A stretch of DNA of 51,295 bases from Methanobacteriota archaeon (GCA_029547605.1 JAKPPB010000083.1:1-51295), one strand, 5' to 3'. Positions 41,420 through 50,312 are shown, numbered from the stretch's first letter. Numbers and translations are program-made. Notes: generated by a model not told the origin, from the sequence alone.

Positions 41420-41554
41420 ATTCCCATACCCTTTTTTCACACCCGGCCGGATGAGAGATGAGATCCATTGACGGTCTCGTGGTATCAATGGAACATTCCC
41501 GGTTCATTCCCGCCAGGATTACGCATCAGTATGTCAGGAGAAAAAGCGGTTCTG

Positions 41555-42907
41555 TCATCCCCTGCTCTCTTTGCAGAGCGGTGAAAGCTTCTGGATGAGT
41601 CTCTCCACCTGCGCCGGGGCGGTACCGATGTAGCGCCTGGGATCAAGGAGTGCCTGGACTTCTCCGGGGGCAATGAACTTCCTCACTTTTTTATCTGAAG
41701 ACAAGACCTCTGCAAGTGGTATCTTCCGCTCCAGTGCGTGCATGCTGGCTTGCCGCATCGATTCGTGCGCCTCCTGCCGGCCCATCCCCCTCACGGTCAG
41801 CTCGATCATCACCGACTCCGCCATGTTCACCCCCTGGAGCAGGGCAAGGTTCTGCGAGATTCGGTCGTGCTTTATCGTGAGCCCGTCGATCACCCTTATC
41901 ATCAGGGCAAGGATGTGATCGGCGAGAATGGTTGCCTCGGGGAAAATGACACGTTCGCACGAGGAGTTGGTGAGATCCCGTTCGTCCCAGAGCGTGTTGT
42001 TCTGGAGTGCGGGTTCAACAGCGGCCCTGACGACGCGGGCAAGTCCGCAGACCTGCTCACTCTTGATGGGATTCCTCTTGTGCGGCATGGTGCTCGACCC
42101 GACCTGCCTTGCGCCAAACGCTTCCTCCACCTCGCCAATCTCTGTCCTCTGCAGTGTCCTCACCTCAATCCCTATCTTGTCGAGTGTGGTGGCGACGTTG
42201 GCCAGGAACATGAAATATTCCGCGTACCGGTCACGCGAGATGACCTGGTTTGAAACGTCTACGGGAACGAGACCGAGAATCTCCATCATTGTCGCCTGGA
42301 TCTCCATTCCCTTCCCCCCGAGCGCCGACTGTGTCCCCACCGCACCGGTCAGCTGCCCGACCGCCACCCGCGGGGTCATCTGCCCGAGACGCTCAATATG
42401 TCGTGCGACTTCGCTTGCCCAGATGGCGAACCGGAGTCCGTAGGTGGTGGGGACGCCGATCTGGCCATGGGTCCTCGCTGCACAGACGAGGGTGCGCGTC
42501 TCATCAGCTCTCTTCAGGAGGGCAAAAAGCAGCCTGCGAAGTTTTCTGTCCAGGATCGCAATTGAAGCCTTCACCTGCATGCCTGTCGCAGTATCCAGGA
42601 TATCGTTTGATGTTGCACCGTAGTGGACATACCCCCCTCCCTCGCCGCACTGTTCCGCAATGGCCTTCACAATCGCCATCATGTCATGGCCGATCTCCTC
42701 CTCTATCTCTTTCGCCCTCGCAAGCGTCGTCTTTCCGGCCCCCGCTGCGATGGCATCCGCAGCAGCGGCCGGGATGAACAGGTGCGCAGCAGATGCCCTC
42801 GCAAGGGCAACCTCAGCCTGCACAATGCAGGAGAAACGGTACTCCTCCTCCCAGATTGCCCGCATCTCCGCAGTCCCATACCGGAACTCGATGGGATGGA
42901 TTGCCAT
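41555..42907 (-). CDS. purB: Adenylosuccinate lyase
   Basis: A 450-residue member of the fumarase/aspartase superfamily acting twice in purine synthesis (SAICAR to AICAR, and adenylosuccinate to AMP). Signatures: VHYGATSNDILDTATGMQVK (with catalytic His), ARTHGQIGVPTTYGLRFAIW, and the superfamily loop GSSTMPHKRNPIKSEQVCGL with catalytic Ser. Length is normal. ATG 42907 (MAIHPIEFRYGTAEMRAIWE) matches family starts. Divergent from the XPD gene, 61 bp apart. Confidence 0.95.
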   Translation of the reverse strand: MAIHPIEFRYGTAEMRAIWEEEYRFSCIVQAEVALARASAAHLFIPAAAADAIAAGAGKTTLARAKEIEEEIGHDMMAIVKAIAEQCGEGGGYVHYGATSNDILDTATGMQVKASIAILDRKLRRLLFALLKRADETRTLVCAARTHGQIGVPTTYGLRFAIWASEVARHIERLGQMTPRVAVGQLTGAVGTQSALGGKGMEIQATMMEILGLVPVDVSNQVISRDRYAEYFMFLANVATTLDKIGIEVRTLQRTEIGEVEEAFGARQVGSSTMPHKRNPIKSEQVCGLARVVRAAVEPALQNNTLWDERDLTNSSCERVIFPEATILADHILALMIRVIDGLTIKHDRISQNLALLQGVNMAESVMIELTVRGMGRQEAHESMRQASMHALERKIPLAEVLSSDKKVRKFIAPGEVQALLDPRRYIGTAPAQVERLIQKLSPLCKESRG

Positions 42908-42968
42908 GGAAGAAGGGTTGGTGTTTCCCGATAATAAAAAAGAGTCAGCGATACAATGGTATGGTATA

Positions 42969-44972
42969 ATGGACAGCCTCGATGACTGGTTTCCCTACGA
43001 AGAATATCGCCCATGCCAGCGTGAGATGCTCGAATTCGGGCTTTCCTGCGCACAGGATGGCGTCACGGGGCTTATCGACGCCCCGACGGGAAGCGGGAAA
43101 TCGAGCCTTCTTGCGGCGCTTCTCGCTGCACGGGAGAAGAGGCGTGTCATTGTATGCGTCCGAACAGTGAGCCAGCTCAATACCTTCATCCGGGAACTTG
43201 CACTTATCAGGGAGAAGAGGCCGGGACTGAAGACTGCCTACCTGATCGGAAAGAGGGGCATGTGCCCGCTTGCCGGGGAGGGGGACGTGTATCGCCGATG
43301 CGAAGGCGTGAAAGGGTTCAGCACCACCCTAATGCGTCAGCGTGCGGAGAAGGGATCGCTCGTCCCGTCAAAAGATCCCTTCATACAGCAGCAGATCCGG
43401 AGGATGGACCCGCAGCGACCGTTGCTCTGCCCGCACTTCATCGGGAGCCGGGTCTTTGTGCAGTCCGAGGAGGGGCTGCGCATGGTGCCTTCTGCAAGCC
43501 TGCAGACAAAAGCCGAGCGTGTGAGCCGCCAGACGGTCTGGCCGCACCAGTTGCAGGAGATGGCGTCCGGGATCTGTCCCTACGAGCTGATGATCCTGGC
43601 AGCCCAGAAGGCAGACGTGATCCTCCTGAATTATCGGCACCTCTTTGACGAGGATATCAGGGAAGCCCTGTATGCGAACCTCAACCTCGATCCTGCCGAT
43701 GCGATACTCCTTCTCGACGAGGCGCACAACTGCGGCGATGCTGCAACAGATGCCCGGAGTGTAGGCCTTGACCAGGACACTCTGCTCCAGGCAGGAACCG
43801 AACTTGCAGGTCTGCGCCGCACCAGGAAGGGTGTCGAGGCGCTCCAGCAGGTGATCCCACGTATCTCAGGGTTCATGGAAGGGCTCCAGAACTCGTTTGA
43901 AAGCGAGGACTGGTTTGACCCGTCCATCTTTGACAGGATGGTGGTGAAAGGATCGCTCTATCATTCCATGGCCGGGATCGTTGACGATCTCGAGGACATA
44001 TCAGAGAAGTTGCGGGAGAATAATATCAGGGCAGGGGAGTTCCGGGAAACCGCGCTCGAGCGCCTTACCCGCTTCCTCGTGACACTCTCCTCGTCTTCGA
44101 AGGATCCTGCCTGCCTCACGCTCTTCAGGAAGGTCGATGGCGTCGTGTCGCTCGAGGTCAGGAGTATAGACCCGGGGCCGCCCCTGCAGGAAATTGCAAG
44201 GTCCCACCACGCATGCCTGCTCATCTCCGGGACGCTCTCTCCAGTCGAAGCGTATGCGACGTATTACTTTGGCGATCTCCCGGTGAGGACGCTCTCTTTG
44301 CCAAATGCCTTTCCGAAAGAGAACCGTATGATCCTCTGTGCGAGTGACATCACGACCGCATTCTCCATGCGCCAGAATGAGAAGAACCTCCATCTTATAC
44401 GTTCGTACATCGAGGTCTTCTCGCGCCTTGATGGAAACCTTGCCATCTACTTTCCGTCATACCAGGTGCTTGAGATGTTCTCGAGAATCCCCGCCACGAT
44501 GTCCAAAAAGAAGAGGATGTTTCTCGAGCCAAGGGATGCAAGGGACGCGGAAGAGGCGCTCCGTGAATTTCTGTCCCTCCCCGGATCGGGGGAGTCTGGT
44601 CTCCTCCTGGCAGTATGCGGGGGCAAGTGGAGCGAGGGGCTTGATTACCGGGGCGATCTCCTCCAGGGGGCGATGGTGATAGGCCTGCCACTTGCACCCT
44701 TCAACCAGGTCCGGAAGATGGTCATCGAGTACTACCGCAGGCGTTTCGGGGACGAGGGAGAGTTCCTCTGTTATACACTCCCTGCAATCAACCGCGCCCA
44801 GCAGGCGCTGGGAAGAGTGCTCAGGACACCCGATGACAGGGGAGTCCTCGTCCTTGGCGAACGACGGTTCCTCGACGGCAGGGTACATAAGGGGCTGCCG
44901 AAGTGGATGAGAGACGAGATGCGTGCCTGCAACCTGAAAGAGTTTGGGGAGTTGATCGGGAGATGGCGATGA
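42969..44972 (+). CDS. xpd: XPD/Rad3-type 5'-3' DNA helicase
   Basis: A 667-residue superfamily 2 helicase. Walker A PTGSGKS (39-45), motif Ia CVRTVSQLNTFIREL, an iron-sulfur domain with cysteines CPLAGEGDVYRRC, LLCPHF and GICPYE, the DEAH box LLLDEAHNCGD, motif IV-like SGTLSPVEAYATYYF, and VGVI CGGKWSEGLDYRG and QALGRVLRTPDDRG (motifs V and VI). The Fe-S domain and arch define XPD/DinG relatives. Role: repair helicase or fork maintenance. ATG 42969 sits just after ATGGTATA, so the mRNA may be leaderless. Its end overlaps the alkylguanine transferase gene (ATGA). Confidence 0.92.
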   Translation: MDSLDDWFPYEEYRPCQREMLEFGLSCAQDGVTGLIDAPTGSGKSSLLAALLAAREKRRVIVCVRTVSQLNTFIRELALIREKRPGLKTAYLIGKRGMCPLAGEGDVYRRCEGVKGFSTTLMRQRAEKGSLVPSKDPFIQQQIRRMDPQRPLLCPHFIGSRVFVQSEEGLRMVPSASLQTKAERVSRQTVWPHQLQEMASGICPYELMILAAQKADVILLNYRHLFDEDIREALYANLNLDPADAILLLDEAHNCGDAATDARSVGLDQDTLLQAGTELAGLRRTRKGVEALQQVIPRISGFMEGLQNSFESEDWFDPSIFDRMVVKGSLYHSMAGIVDDLEDISEKLRENNIRAGEFRETALERLTRFLVTLSSSSKDPACLTLFRKVDGVVSLEVRSIDPGPPLQEIARSHHACLLISGTLSPVEAYATYYFGDLPVRTLSLPNAFPKENRMILCASDITTAFSMRQNEKNLHLIRSYIEVFSRLDGNLAIYFPSYQVLEMFSRIPATMSKKKRMFLEPRDARDAEEALREFLSLPGSGESGLLLAVCGGKWSEGLDYRGDLLQGAMVIGLPLAPFNQVRKMVIEYYRRRFGDEGEFLCYTLPAINRAQQALGRVLRTPDDRGVLVLGERRFLDGRVHKGLPKWMRDEMRACNLKEFGELIGRWR

Positions 44973-45412
44973 GAGAGGGGTCCTGCAGGTTCGGGCTCTG
45001 GCATGTCCATGTCCACTGGTCCCGCGACCTGGTGAGCCTGGTCAGATTCTCACCCCTTCCCCTTGAAGGTGCCGTGCCACTCCCGATCCGGCGCTACTGT
45101 GCCGGTTTCTCCGAGAACCTCCGGGAACTGCAAAGCATTGCCCTCTCTTCCGAATACCCATACTCGGCTGTCTACAGGAAAGTATGGGAGATCCCATACG
45201 GCCATACCAAGACATATGGGGATATTGCACGGGACCTGGGCATCTCCCCGAGACTGGTCGGGCTCGCAATGATGCGGAACCCCACCCCCCTTGTCATCCC
45301 TTGCCACAGGGTTGTCTCGAGGACCGGTCCTGGAGGATTCACCCCCGATCCGGCGATCAAGGAAGCGCTCCTTGCCATGGAACGAAGAAACACAAGGTGT
45401 TTATCCGGATAG
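44969..45412 (+). CDS. ogt: Methylated-DNA--protein-cysteine methyltransferase
   Basis: A 147-residue O6-alkylguanine-DNA alkyltransferase that repairs alkylated guanine by a single irreversible transfer. The active-site PCHRVV (acceptor Cys) near residue 117, helix-turn-helix recognition YGHTKTYGDIARDLGISPRL with the Arg finger, and the N-terminal domain are visible. The ATG at 44969 overlaps the XPD stop as ATGA with GGGAG 6 nt upstream; the ATG at 44963 is an alternative. Coupling with the helicase makes a two-gene repair operon. Confidence 0.9.
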   Translation: MREGSCRFGLWHVHVHWSRDLVSLVRFSPLPLEGAVPLPIRRYCAGFSENLRELQSIALSSEYPYSAVYRKVWEIPYGHTKTYGDIARDLGISPRLVGLAMMRNPTPLVIPCHRVVSRTGPGGFTPDPAIKEALLAMERRNTRCLSG

Positions 45413-45591
45413 GGCCCAGTCTTCAGGAATAGAGTCATCATGACAAGGTGTGTGCTGATAGTCCTGTCCTCATCCGTTTCAGCCGGGATATATTGTGCGA
45501 TTCGTATTTATTGGCCGGGACTGCGTGTAAAACTCGGGTCCGGAATCGATCGAGTAATGTCCATTCGCGTAACCATGCCCGGGGAATCCTG

Positions 45592-46176
45592 ATGGACCGA
45601 TCAGGAGTCATCCTTGTTGGCGGAGAGGCGCGGCGTGCCAATGGCCTGGAGAAGTACTTCTTCAAATACGGAGGACGGACGTTTATAGAGAGACTGACCG
45701 AGACTCTTGCGGGGGTGGTCGATGAGATCGTCCTTGTCGCAAAAGACCCGGCCCAGTGCACCCGTTTCTCCCATCTCAAGGACGTCAGGTGCGTGGCTGA
45801 TATCAGGCGCGGGCATGGCCCCATCGGTGGCCTCCATGCCGGCGCGCTTGCCGCTCATGGAGAGGCGATCTTTGTCTGTGCATGCGACATGCCCTGCGTA
45901 TCCACAGAGGTGGTCACAAGGCTCTTCTCTCTCCTTGACGAGTTTGATGCCGTCATCCCTCAATGGACCACTGACATGATCGAGCCCCTTCATGCCGTGT
46001 ACAGGCGAACAGCCCTGCTCCGCGCTCTTGAAAACCATGAAAGTCTTTCTGTCCGGAGAATGGTGCAGGGGATGCACGCCCGCTACGTCGATGTCGCAAC
46101 CATCCGCGAAATTGACCCGGATCTCAGGACATTCACCAATATCAACAAAGTTGAGGATCTCGGGCGGCTCTCATGA
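45592..46176 (+). CDS. mobA: Molybdenum cofactor guanylyltransferase MobA
   Basis: A 194-residue nucleotidyltransferase that adds GMP to molybdopterin to form the MGD cofactor of archaeal formate and formylmethanofuran dehydrogenases. The N-terminal GTP loop is VILVGGEARRANGLEKYFFK; the family's LAGGxSxRMGxDK is altered but the Gly and Lys are kept. VCACDMPCVS (metal-binding Asp) and FTNINKVEDL near the C-terminus (family F-xNINTxxDL) are also typical. ATG 45592 with GGGGAATCCT upstream. The 180 bp before it carry A/T-rich promoter-like stretches. Convergent with a lipoprotein gene, overlapping by 6 nt. Confidence 0.88.
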   Translation: MDRSGVILVGGEARRANGLEKYFFKYGGRTFIERLTETLAGVVDEIVLVAKDPAQCTRFSHLKDVRCVADIRRGHGPIGGLHAGALAAHGEAIFVCACDMPCVSTEVVTRLFSLLDEFDAVIPQWTTDMIEPLHAVYRRTALLRALENHESLSVRRMVQGMHARYVDVATIREIDPDLRTFTNINKVEDLGRLS

Positions 46177-46863
46177 GGGGCACGCAAGTGTTCCGACAGG
46201 AGTGACATTCGCGCCCGGGGGGGCCGGAATCCGCATCTGGACGGTCGCAACGATATCATTGCCGGAAAATTCGACGAGGTATTCTCCCGAAGTCCTGACC
46301 TGGAGTACTTTGCGGGTATCCACGCTGTATGTCTTTCCAAACCCGTCTTTCTCGATGATCTCTCCTGTCCCCTTGTCGCGGACCCTGATCTCGAAGTAGG
46401 ATGCGGGGCTGATGTACGTCTGGGTGGTGTAGACGTCGTCTCTTGTCGTGTACCTGCTCTCATACCAAATATTCCTTGTCACCATCTTCGGGACGAGGCA
46501 TATCTCGATGATGAGCGGAGGAGTCTCTACGGTCGTAGAATATGCGGAGACGCTGTAGGTGAAATCAATCGTGTTCAGGTAGATGATCTTGTACACTGTG
46601 GGCTCTACGGAAAAGTTCGGGAGCGTGCTTGAGGTGGGCCGGGTAGTCACAGGAGTACCCGTGGGAAAAGGTGTCGCCGGCGTCACGTACCGGGTATCCA
46701 TGACTTTCTGGGTCGGGCTCGCAGTCGGGACCGGGGTTGATTCTCCCCCACCCGGGCTCACGGGTCCGGAGTGAGTCTCCTTCGGCGGGGTGATGCATCC
46801 CGCACAGAGGATACACAATACAAGGACAACCATGATTGCAGGAAAGACACCTGGCACCTTCAT
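46171..46863 (-). CDS. Predicted lipoprotein with Thr/Pro-rich linker
   Basis: A 230-residue exported protein: signal MKVPGVFPAIMVVLVLCILC then AGCI lipobox (Cys23). A Pro/Ser/Thr stretch of about 60 residues (PVPTASPTQKVM, TPFPTGTPVTTRPTSSTLP) is a typical cell-wall spacer, followed by a domain of about 150 residues with many Tyr and Val (YKIIYLNTIDFTYSVSAYST, SRYTTRDDVYTTQTYISPAS). Found in other methanogens as surface proteins without known role. Opposite strand to mobA and divergent from the TPR gene. Confidence 0.75.
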   Translation of the reverse strand: MKVPGVFPAIMVVLVLCILCAGCITPPKETHSGPVSPGGGESTPVPTASPTQKVMDTRYVTPATPFPTGTPVTTRPTSSTLPNFSVEPTVYKIIYLNTIDFTYSVSAYSTTVETPPLIIEICLVPKMVTRNIWYESRYTTRDDVYTTQTYISPASYFEIRVRDKGTGEIIEKDGFGKTYSVDTRKVLQVRTSGEYLVEFSGNDIVATVQMRIPAPPGANVTPVGTLACPS

Positions 46864-46966
46864 TCATTGTGGGTTGCATGTAAGGGTATTTATTAGTTTA
46901 TCCCGCCCTGCCCAAACATTTGCTGCACAAGTGACACCGTATTCCTTGCATTCCTGCTGCCATACG

Positions 46967-46996
46967 CTTATATAAAATCCAGTGACATAGGTCACT
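46967..46996 (+). promoter_or_regulatory. TATA box plus palindromic operator-like site before the TPR gene
   Basis: CTTATATAAAAT (46967-46978) is a strong archaeal TATA box. Right after it, AGTGAC-N4-GTCACT (46981-46996) is a perfect 6-bp inverted repeat that would cover the start of transcription predicted near 46997. A further GTGAC lies at 46930. Position and symmetry fit a dimeric repressor that blocks polymerase. Confidence 0.6.
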
Positions 46997-47018
46997 ATTC
47001 AACCCCGGGTTGTCCGCA

Positions 47019-47420
47019 ATGGAGAAGAAGTCCCAGTTCTGGAAGAAGACCGACAAGTCCCTCAACACCGCCGATGGGTATGTTCTCAAGGCAGATCTGC
47101 TCGCCCATGATCAGAAATTCGAGGAGGCGGTGGAATATTACGACAAGGCACTCGAGATAGTGCCGAGGAATGCCGACGTATGGGCTTTCAAGGGCATCAC
47201 CCTCCAGGGAGGCCTTGGGAGGGACGAGGAGGCGCGTGCATGCTGGGAGAGGGCAAAAGCACTGGACCATGACCTCGCCATGGCAGTGGACATGACAAAA
47301 GAGGAGCCGGCCAAGGGCGAGGACCTGGAATCGATCCGCTGGTCTGACCTTCACGACAGCTGCAGGGAGAAGCTGAAGCGGATGATGCTGAAAAACATCG
47401 AGGGGGGGTCACGCAGGTGA
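47019..47420 (+). CDS. Short TPR-repeat protein
   Basis: A 133-residue protein. Residues 16-85 hold two TPR units (NTADGYVLKADLLAHDQKFE, EAVEYYDKALEIVPRNADVW, AFKGITLQGGLGRDEEARAC), typical for protein-protein contacts. The C-terminal part (EDLESIRWSDLHDSCREKLK, RMMLKNIEGGSRR) is basic and helical. ATG 47019 is preferred to the TTG at 47010. No signal peptide, so cytoplasmic. Partner unknown. Confidence 0.8.
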   Translation: MEKKSQFWKKTDKSLNTADGYVLKADLLAHDQKFEEAVEYYDKALEIVPRNADVWAFKGITLQGGLGRDEEARACWERAKALDHDLAMAVDMTKEEPAKGEDLESIRWSDLHDSCREKLKRMMLKNIEGGSRR

Positions 47421-47521
47421 TGTATCACCTGTGCGGGTAAAATCAGGAAATTTTTACTCACACCATTCCATGATACCCAATGGGTGGACGGATGGGGTAT
47501 AGTATAATCAATGCGATGGGA

Positions 47522-47704
47522 TCATTTTTTCTCTGCCAGTTCTATCTCTACCAGAAGGGGCGCGATAGTGCCGGTATCGACACACCTTTTCGCAAGGTGA
47601 GTAAGCCTGCGCACATACATGATGTGCGCTACCTGGAAGCTGACCAGGAGCCCGAAACAGAGCGTCACGATGCTTATCACGACGTATGCGGTGAGATCTA
47701 CCAT
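47522..47704 (-). CDS. Tiny membrane protein, tandem paralogue B
   Basis: A 60-residue protein with one transmembrane helix (about residues 6-28, YVVISIVTLCFGLLVSFQVA) and a soluble tail (YVRRLTHLAKRCVDTGTIAP, LLVEIELAEKK). It is clearly related to the ORF directly upstream: MxDLxxYxVI, CxGL, YxRR, AKxC and IAPL are shared. GAGGGGG 6 nt before the ATG supports the start. Lies 25 bp after its paralogue; same transcript likely. Function unknown. Confidence 0.7.
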   Translation of the reverse strand: MVDLTAYVVISIVTLCFGLLVSFQVAHIMYVRRLTHLAKRCVDTGTIAPLLVEIELAEKK

Positions 47705-47729
47705 TGTTACTACCCCCTCTCTTCGGTCC

Positions 47730-47918
47730 TCATGACTCCCTCTCCATCTCCGTGATCAGCGGGGCAATGGAGTCCACACGCTCGCATTCCTTTGCCACCG
47801 TAAGAAAGCGCCTGGCGTAGTAAGTAGTCATCAGCAGGTATCCTGCCATTAAGCCAATACAGAACATCAATATGCCTATCACCAGATACACGCTCAGGTC
47901 ATCCATCGTTGTGCTCAT
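47730..47918 (-). CDS. Tiny membrane protein, tandem paralogue A
   Basis: A 62-residue protein (MSTTMDDLSVYLVIGILMFC) with one transmembrane helix and a C-terminal tail YYARRFLTVAKECERVDSIA, PLITEMERES. It aligns over its length with the downstream 60-residue ORF. A minus-strand TATA box TTTATATG (47940-47947) predicts a transcript start at or near the ATG at 47918, so it may be leaderless; the ATG at 47906 is an alternative. Confidence 0.7.
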   Translation of the reverse strand: MSTTMDDLSVYLVIGILMFCIGLMAGYLLMTTYYARRFLTVAKECERVDSIAPLITEMERES

Positions 47919-48032
47919 TGTCTGATACAGATGGACGACATATAAACATTCCTGATTCTGTGATCCCCTGTGGTATCCCGGAAACCTTTCCATCCAATTG
48001 AGGTGAGGCGCAGGATCGCACGATAGGCCTTA

Positions 48033-48617
48033 TCATTCGGTGTTCCCAAGGAATACCTGTGCGGGAAGGCGGATTTTCGCAGAGAACCCGGACCCGGGAT
48101 AGATCTCCTGCCTGACCTCCAGGCTGCAGCGCTCAAGTTCTCCCCGGGAGTTGCGGTCAAAATCGCGTTCCAGACCCTCGTAGAAACGGATTAATGACTC
48201 CTCGGGATGCAGCTCATCTCCCATCCGGGGGAGGAGCGAGAGCAGGCGCTGCCCTTCCTCAACGAGCAGATCCCGGCTTCGGCCATCGACGTAGATGACG
48301 CAGCGATGGCACCGCAGGTTACCGTCATCCCTGAAAGAGAACTCGATGCTTATGTCGACTCTGTGGAGTCCCTGGAGGGCAAGGCTTGAAAAATTGACGA
48401 GGAAGTCGTGGAATGCACCGATGTTCTGGCTGTGTTCCGCCTTCAGGTGCCCGACCGCCTCATCCCTGGTCTTCTCGGGGATCGCGGTCTCCTCCTGCAG
48501 CTCCCTGATCATCTGTTCCCTTGACTCAAGGTGCGCCATCATGCGGAGAAGGGCACGATACCGTTTCCAGAACTCGACCTCGTGCACGCTCGAGTGGAGG
48601 GAGATCTCGCGGTTCAT
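48033..48617 (-). CDS. Hypothetical soluble protein with coiled-coil N-terminus
   Basis: A 194-residue protein. Residues 10-65 look like a helical, possibly coiled-coil region (VEFWKRYRALLRMMAHLESR, EQMIRELQEETAIPEKTRDE); the rest is mixed alpha/beta (SIEFSFRDDGNLRCHRCVIY, GQRLLSLLPRMGDELHPEES). A Cys pair (CHRC) may bind metal. The ATG follows GTGAGAGG closely. It lies 4 bp after the 85-residue membrane protein gene on the same strand, so the two form an operon. No family recognised. Confidence 0.65.
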   Translation of the reverse strand: MNREISLHSSVHEVEFWKRYRALLRMMAHLESREQMIRELQEETAIPEKTRDEAVGHLKAEHSQNIGAFHDFLVNFSSLALQGLHRVDISIEFSFRDDGNLRCHRCVIYVDGRSRDLLVEEGQRLLSLLPRMGDELHPEESLIRFYEGLERDFDRNSRGELERCSLEVRQEIYPGSGFSAKIRLPAQVFLGNTE

Positions 48618-48621
48618 CCTC

Positions 48622-48879
48622 TCACTTCTTTTTGTTCGTTCCGGGGGGTTTCGTCTCTTCGCCTCCCGAGAACTGCTTCATCAGCGCTTTCCTCTTCCGG
48701 TGCTCCTTGATTTCACTGAATATGCAGATGAAGTTGAACCCTATCACCACGAGGATGAGAGTGGAACTCATCCAGAAGAGAGGGGTGATTCCCTGGACAA
48801 TGAAGGTGGTGGCAAGCAGTAAGGCTACGAAACAGATGAGATAGAAGAAGATCCAGGGGCGTATGTTCATCAGGTCCAT
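48622..48879 (-). CDS. Small two-helix membrane protein
   Basis: An 85-residue protein with two transmembrane helices (about residues 8-30, IFFYLICFVALLLATTFIVQ; and 36-56, LFWMSSTLILVVIGFNFICI) and a basic tail (KEHRKRKALMKQF, PPGTNKKK). ATG 48879 is chosen because a TATA box (TATATAAGAG on the minus strand, about 48911-48923) predicts a transcript start near 48888; the longer frame to 48984 would cross the promoter. First gene of a two-gene operon. Confidence 0.65.
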   Translation of the reverse strand: MDLMNIRPWIFFYLICFVALLLATTFIVQGITPLFWMSSTLILVVIGFNFICIFSEIKEHRKRKALMKQFSGGEETKPPGTNKKK

Positions 48880-49035
48880 AGAGTGATGTGAATCGTAGCC
48901 TGTTGCGCCTCTTATATATTTGGGAATTCTTCGCCTCGCATATTCATGTGGCCTCGGATCTCTTTTCTGCCCGGAACCCGGCACCTCACAATACCGCGTC
49001 GTTTAAATGGTACCCCACGACATAGTGAATGTACC

Positions 49036-50220
49036 ATGGCTGCCCACTCCCGCATCCTGGCATCTGCATCCCAGACGCTCGACGAGAGGCGGGACACCGT
49101 GAAACTGCTTATCATCGGAGTTTTTGCGGTCACTTCGCTCATCTTCACCATCTACCTGGTGGCGTCCCGCGACCAGGCGTTCTCTGCCTCAGTGTACCCG
49201 CTCATCCCTCACCTCTACCTCATCCCGCTCATCCTGATGGCACTCTGGTATCCCCGACGCGGCCTCCAGATCACCATCCTCCTGATCGCCGCGATTCTCC
49301 TGCTCACCACCTTCATGTACCTGGAAGGTGTGATCATGAACCCCTTCATCGCGCTCCTCAACGCCGGGATGGACATCGCGATTTTCGTGGCGCTCGCCCT
49401 GTATGCAAAGGACCGCACCCTCGTGGAGTCGTTCCTGAAGGGGTTCTTCGAGCACTCGGGGATGGGGGAGAGTTTCGAGGAGGCGATGGAACATCCCTCC
49501 ACAAGGGCGAAGATCAAATTCGAAGGTGCGTTCGACGACGTGATCCGCGCGCTTCACAGCCAGGATGAGGAGACGCGCGAGGAGGCCGCGAAGGCACTCG
49601 GGGAACTTGGCGACTACCGTGCCGTGAACCCCCTCGTAGGGCTCCTCTCGGACGAAAACCGCTACGTGCGGAGGGAGGCGGCGAAGTCGCTTGGAAAGAT
49701 CGGCGACCAGAAGGCAATCCCTGCCCTGATTAACGCACTCAAGGACGAAGACAGGTACGGCCGTGAGGGTGCGGCGGAGGGGCTCGGCGAGATGGGAGAA
49801 CATGCATACCCCTCGCTCATCGATGCCATGGCGGACGACGACTGGCACGTCCGCATGGGGGCGGCGATTGCGCTTCGCATCATCGGCAACAGGGACGCCC
49901 TGCCCGTGCTCATCACCGCAATGCAGGACGAGAACCGGTTCGTCCGCCGCGAGGTCATCAAGTCCCTTGGGCGGATCGGCGACCACAGCGTGATCGACAC
50001 CCTCATCGCTGCCCTTAAGGACCCCGACAGGAGCGTCCGCCTCAGGGCCGTGAGTGCCCTCTCAAAGTGCAGGGACAAACGGGTCATCGAACCCCTGATC
50101 GAGGCCCTGAACGACGAGGACTCGGGGGTCCGGCTCAGGGTTATCAGGGCACTTGAGGAGATTGATGACCCGCGGGCAATAGAAGCTTTGAATACTTCAT
50201 ATGGAGATGACAATACCTGA
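49036..50220 (+). CDS. Membrane-anchored HEAT-repeat protein
   Basis: A 394-residue protein. Residues about 23-125 contain four hydrophobic helices (LLIIGVFAVTSLIFTIYLVA; YLIPLILMALWY; ITILLIAAILLLTTFMYL; FIALLNAGMDIAIFVALALY). Residues 160-390 are seven or so HEAT/PBS-lyase repeats of 31 residues (for example ALGELGDYRAVNPLVGLLSD, SLGKIGDQKAIPALINALKD, SLGRIGDHSVIDTLIAALKD). Such proteins scaffold other proteins at the membrane. A TATA element GTTTAAATGG at 49001 puts the start near 49030, so ATG 49036 is close to leaderless. Confidence 0.88.
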   Translation: MAAHSRILASASQTLDERRDTVKLLIIGVFAVTSLIFTIYLVASRDQAFSASVYPLIPHLYLIPLILMALWYPRRGLQITILLIAAILLLTTFMYLEGVIMNPFIALLNAGMDIAIFVALALYAKDRTLVESFLKGFFEHSGMGESFEEAMEHPSTRAKIKFEGAFDDVIRALHSQDEETREEAAKALGELGDYRAVNPLVGLLSDENRYVRREAAKSLGKIGDQKAIPALINALKDEDRYGREGAAEGLGEMGEHAYPSLIDAMADDDWHVRMGAAIALRIIGNRDALPVLITAMQDENRFVRREVIKSLGRIGDHSVIDTLIAALKDPDRSVRLRAVSALSKCRDKRVIEPLIEALNDEDSGVRLRVIRALEEIDDPRAIEALNTSYGDDNT

Positions 50221-50312
50221 AAAATAAAATCTCTATTTTTAAATTATTCTCAATAGGACATTTTCATCGCCGGAATTCAATTTCCTCCAAAGGATGGCTA
50301 GCATAAACCATA

